From an uncultured Eubacteriales bacterium (GTDB taxonomy: Bacteria > Bacillota > Clostridia > TANB77 > CAG-508), in the NCBI GenBank assembly GCA_902760765.1, contig CACWHO010000102.1, forward strand, positions 1 through 5,248: a DNA stretch of 5,248 nt, read 5' to 3'. Below are positions 3,267 through 5,248 of the stretch, in pieces. The position numbers and the translations under genes were made by a program. How positions within the stretch are numbered: the first letter of the stretch is position 1; every line of letters starts with the position of its first letter. The notes below the pieces were generated by a model. The model was not told the origin of the DNA. It saw only the letters and a program-made list of their open reading frames with translations, and did not search any database.

Positions 3267-5248
3267 ATGACAGCAGAAGAAATATCAAAATTTTCACCAA
3301 TGATGCAAAGATACTTAAATACAAAAGAACAGTACAAAGATTGCATCTTATTTTATAGATTAGGCGATTTTTATGAAATGTTTTTTGATGATGCAATTAC
3401 AGCATCAAGAGAGCTAGAATTAACATTAACAGGAAAAGACTGTGGACAAGCTGAAAGAGCACCAATGTGTGGAATTCCACACCATGCAGCAGATTTATAT
3501 GTATCAAAATTGATTTCAAAAGGATATAAAGTTGCAATATGTGAACAACTAGAAGACCCAAAAACTGCAAAAGGTATTGTAAAAAGAGGTGTTATAAGAG
3601 TTGTAACACCAGGAACTGTTGTGGATAGCAATATGCTAGAAGAAAGAAAAAATAATTATATAATGTCAATATTTAAATCTGGAATATATTTTGGTATAAG
3701 CATTTGTGATATTTCAACAGGCGAATTTTATTCTGCTGAAATTAAAGATGCTCAAAATTTTGAATTGCTTTTAGATGAAATTGCAAGATATACACCTTCT
3801 GAACTTGTAATAAACACAATGATGGCAGATTCAAAAGAAGAAATGGACAAGATAAAAGAAAGATTTGATACATATATTACAAAATTTAATGATAAATTTT
3901 TTGATGAGAATGCAAATAAATTAAAAGAAAAATATGCTTTTTTTGATAGTAACGAAAAAGAAATATCAAACATAGATGATAAGAGACTTGCAGTTTGCTC
4001 AATAAATGCACTAATTGAATATATTGAACAAACACAAATGACAACATTGGAACACATAAACAAAATCAAAATTTATAGCATCTCTAAATATATGTCATTA
4101 GATATAAATGCAAGAAGAAACCTTGAAATAACAGAAAAAATGAGAGATAAATCAAAAAAAGGAACACTTTTGTGGGTTTTAGACAAGACATCAACCTCAA
4201 TGGGTGGAAGACTTCTAAGAAGATGGCTAAATGACCCACTTATAGATGTAGAAGAAATAAACAAAAGGTTAGAAGCAGTTAAGGAATTAAAAGATGATAT
4301 AATTTTTAGAGGAGATATTATAGAAAGTCTAAAAAAAGTATATGACATTGAGCGTTTAGCAGGAAAAATGGCTTATGGAAATGCAAATGCAAGAGATATG
4401 ATAACATTAAAAAACTCTGTATCAAAATTGCCAGAACTTAAATCAATTCTAAGAAATAGCAAATCTAAAATGCTTAAAGAATTATATGAAAATTTAGATG
4501 AATTACAAGACATATTTGAATTAATAGACAAATCAATAATAGAAGACCCACCAATGACAATAAAAGAAGGTGGAATTATCAAACTTGGATTTAATGAAGA
4601 AATAGACAAATTAAAAACTGCATCAACAGAAGGACAAAACTGGCTTGTTAAACTTGAAAGTGAAGAAAGAGAAAAAACCGGAATTAAAAACTTAAAAGTA
4701 GGTTATAACAAAGTATTTGGTTATTATATAGAAATTACAAAATCATGGCTTAATCAAGTACCAGAAAGATATATTAGAAAACAAACATTAACAAATGGAG
4801 AAAGATTTATAACAGAAGAACTTAAAAACTTGGAAAATCAAATTTTAGGAGCACAAGATAAAGTTGTAATTTTAGAATATGATGCATTTGTTAAAATTAG
4901 AGATGAAATTGCTAAAAATGTAAAAAGATTACAAAAATCAGCAAATTGTGTTTCAACACTTGATGTGCTTGCATCATTTGCACAAGTTGCAGAAGATATG
5001 AATTATTGTATGCCACAAGTTGATAGCTCTGGAATAATTGATATTAAACAAGGAAGACACCCAGTAATAGAAAAAATGCTTGGAGCTGGTGAATTTGTTG
5101 CAAATGATACATATATGGATAAAGATGAAAATAGGCTTTCAATAATTACAGGACCTAATATGGCTGGAAAATCAACATATATGAGGCAAGTAGCACTAAT
5201 TACACTTATGGCACAAGTTGGAAGTTTTGTACCAGCAGAATCTGCACA
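3267..5248 (+). CDS. mutS: DNA mismatch repair ATPase MutS, cut by right window edge
   Basis: MutS binds base mismatches and small loops in newly made DNA and, on ATP binding, recruits MutL to start strand repair. The window holds 660 codons of an expected 850-900. Domain I (about 1-115) carries the mismatch-reading Phe-x-Glu motif F35-Y36-E37 within YRLGDFYEMFFDDA (30-43), and ends with the VTPGT motif (113-117). The connector, core/lever and clamp domains follow, with the conserved GYNKVFGYYIEIT stretch at 479-491. The ATPase domain begins near 570, with GRHPVIEK (596-603) and the Walker A loop GPNMAGKST (629-637). Walker B, the signature loop and the dimer-forming C-terminus lie beyond the edge. 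No stop or frameshift is visible. The start is set by AGGAGG 6 bases upstream and matches the family N-terminus (FSPMMQRYLNTKEQY). The length and the FxE motif indicate MutS1 rather than MutS2. mutL often follows in Clostridia, but this cannot be seen here. Confidence 0.97.
   Translation, partial: MTAEEISKFSPMMQRYLNTKEQYKDCILFYRLGDFYEMFFDDAITASRELELTLTGKDCGQAERAPMCGIPHHAADLYVSKLISKGYKVAICEQLEDPKTAKGIVKRGVIRVVTPGTVVDSNMLEERKNNYIMSIFKSGIYFGISICDISTGEFYSAEIKDAQNFELLLDEIARYTPSELVINTMMADSKEEMDKIKERFDTYITKFNDKFFDENANKLKEKYAFFDSNEKEISNIDDKRLAVCSINALIEYIEQTQMTTLEHINKIKIYSISKYMSLDINARRNLEITEKMRDKSKKGTLLWVLDKTSTSMGGRLLRRWLNDPLIDVEEINKRLEAVKELKDDIIFRGDIIESLKKVYDIERLAGKMAYGNANARDMITLKNSVSKLPELKSILRNSKSKMLKELYENLDELQDIFELIDKSIIEDPPMTIKEGGIIKLGFNEEIDKLKTASTEGQNWLVKLESEEREKTGIKNLKVGYNKVFGYYIEITKSWLNQVPERYIRKQTLTNGERFITEELKNLENQILGAQDKVVILEYDAFVKIRDEIAKNVKRLQKSANCVSTLDVLASFAQVAEDMNYCMPQVDSSGIIDIKQGRHPVIEKMLGAGEFVANDTYMDKDENRLSIITGPNMAGKSTYMRQVALITLMAQVGSFVPAESA

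Noticed and set aside
3371..4609. Four minus-strand ORFs of 78-105 codons inside mutS
   Set aside because: mutS is intact and clearly conserved on the plus strand through this region. The reverse ORFs are Ser/Phe/Ile-rich shadows without start signals or recognisable domains.

Overview
The window is AT-rich DNA from what looks like a low-GC Firmicute, most likely a member of the Clostridia. Support comes from the base composition, AGA and ATA codon preference, strong AGGAGG-type ribosome binding sites, and the miaB-mutS gene order common in Clostridia. No species can be named from the sequence alone. All recognised genes are ordinary chromosomal housekeeping genes. I see no phage, plasmid, CRISPR, defence or toxin-antitoxin genes.

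Layout: (1) Positions 1-801, minus strand: the first 267 residues of a U32-family protein (the 'peptidase U32' fold now tied to rRNA/tRNA hydroxylation), running off the left edge. (2) 802-942: a short divergent intergenic region with two back-to-back sigma-A-like promoters. (3) 943-1491, plus strand: a six-helix DUF308/HdeD-like membrane protein, closed by a clear intrinsic terminator (1537-1582). (4) 1675-3037, plus strand: miaB, the tRNA methylthiotransferase gene, with its own promoter but broken. About 55-60 bases inside the radical SAM barrel are missing and the frame shifts at about 2581-2602, leaving an N-terminal and a C-terminal ORF. (5) 3038-3266: a gap almost filled by a ~199-bp near-palindrome (3042-3240), a MITE-like or giant-hairpin element. 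(6) 3267 to the right edge, plus strand: mutS, intact as far as the second residue after Walker A and beyond (660 codons visible), cut by the window end.

Functional links: the U32 protein and MiaB both point to RNA modification with Fe-S enzymes, while MutS starts mismatch repair. miaB and mutS are probably neighbours by conserved order rather than by shared pathway. The two items most worth a second look are the large palindrome before mutS and the internal deletion in miaB. Neither amounts to a demonstrated new system.
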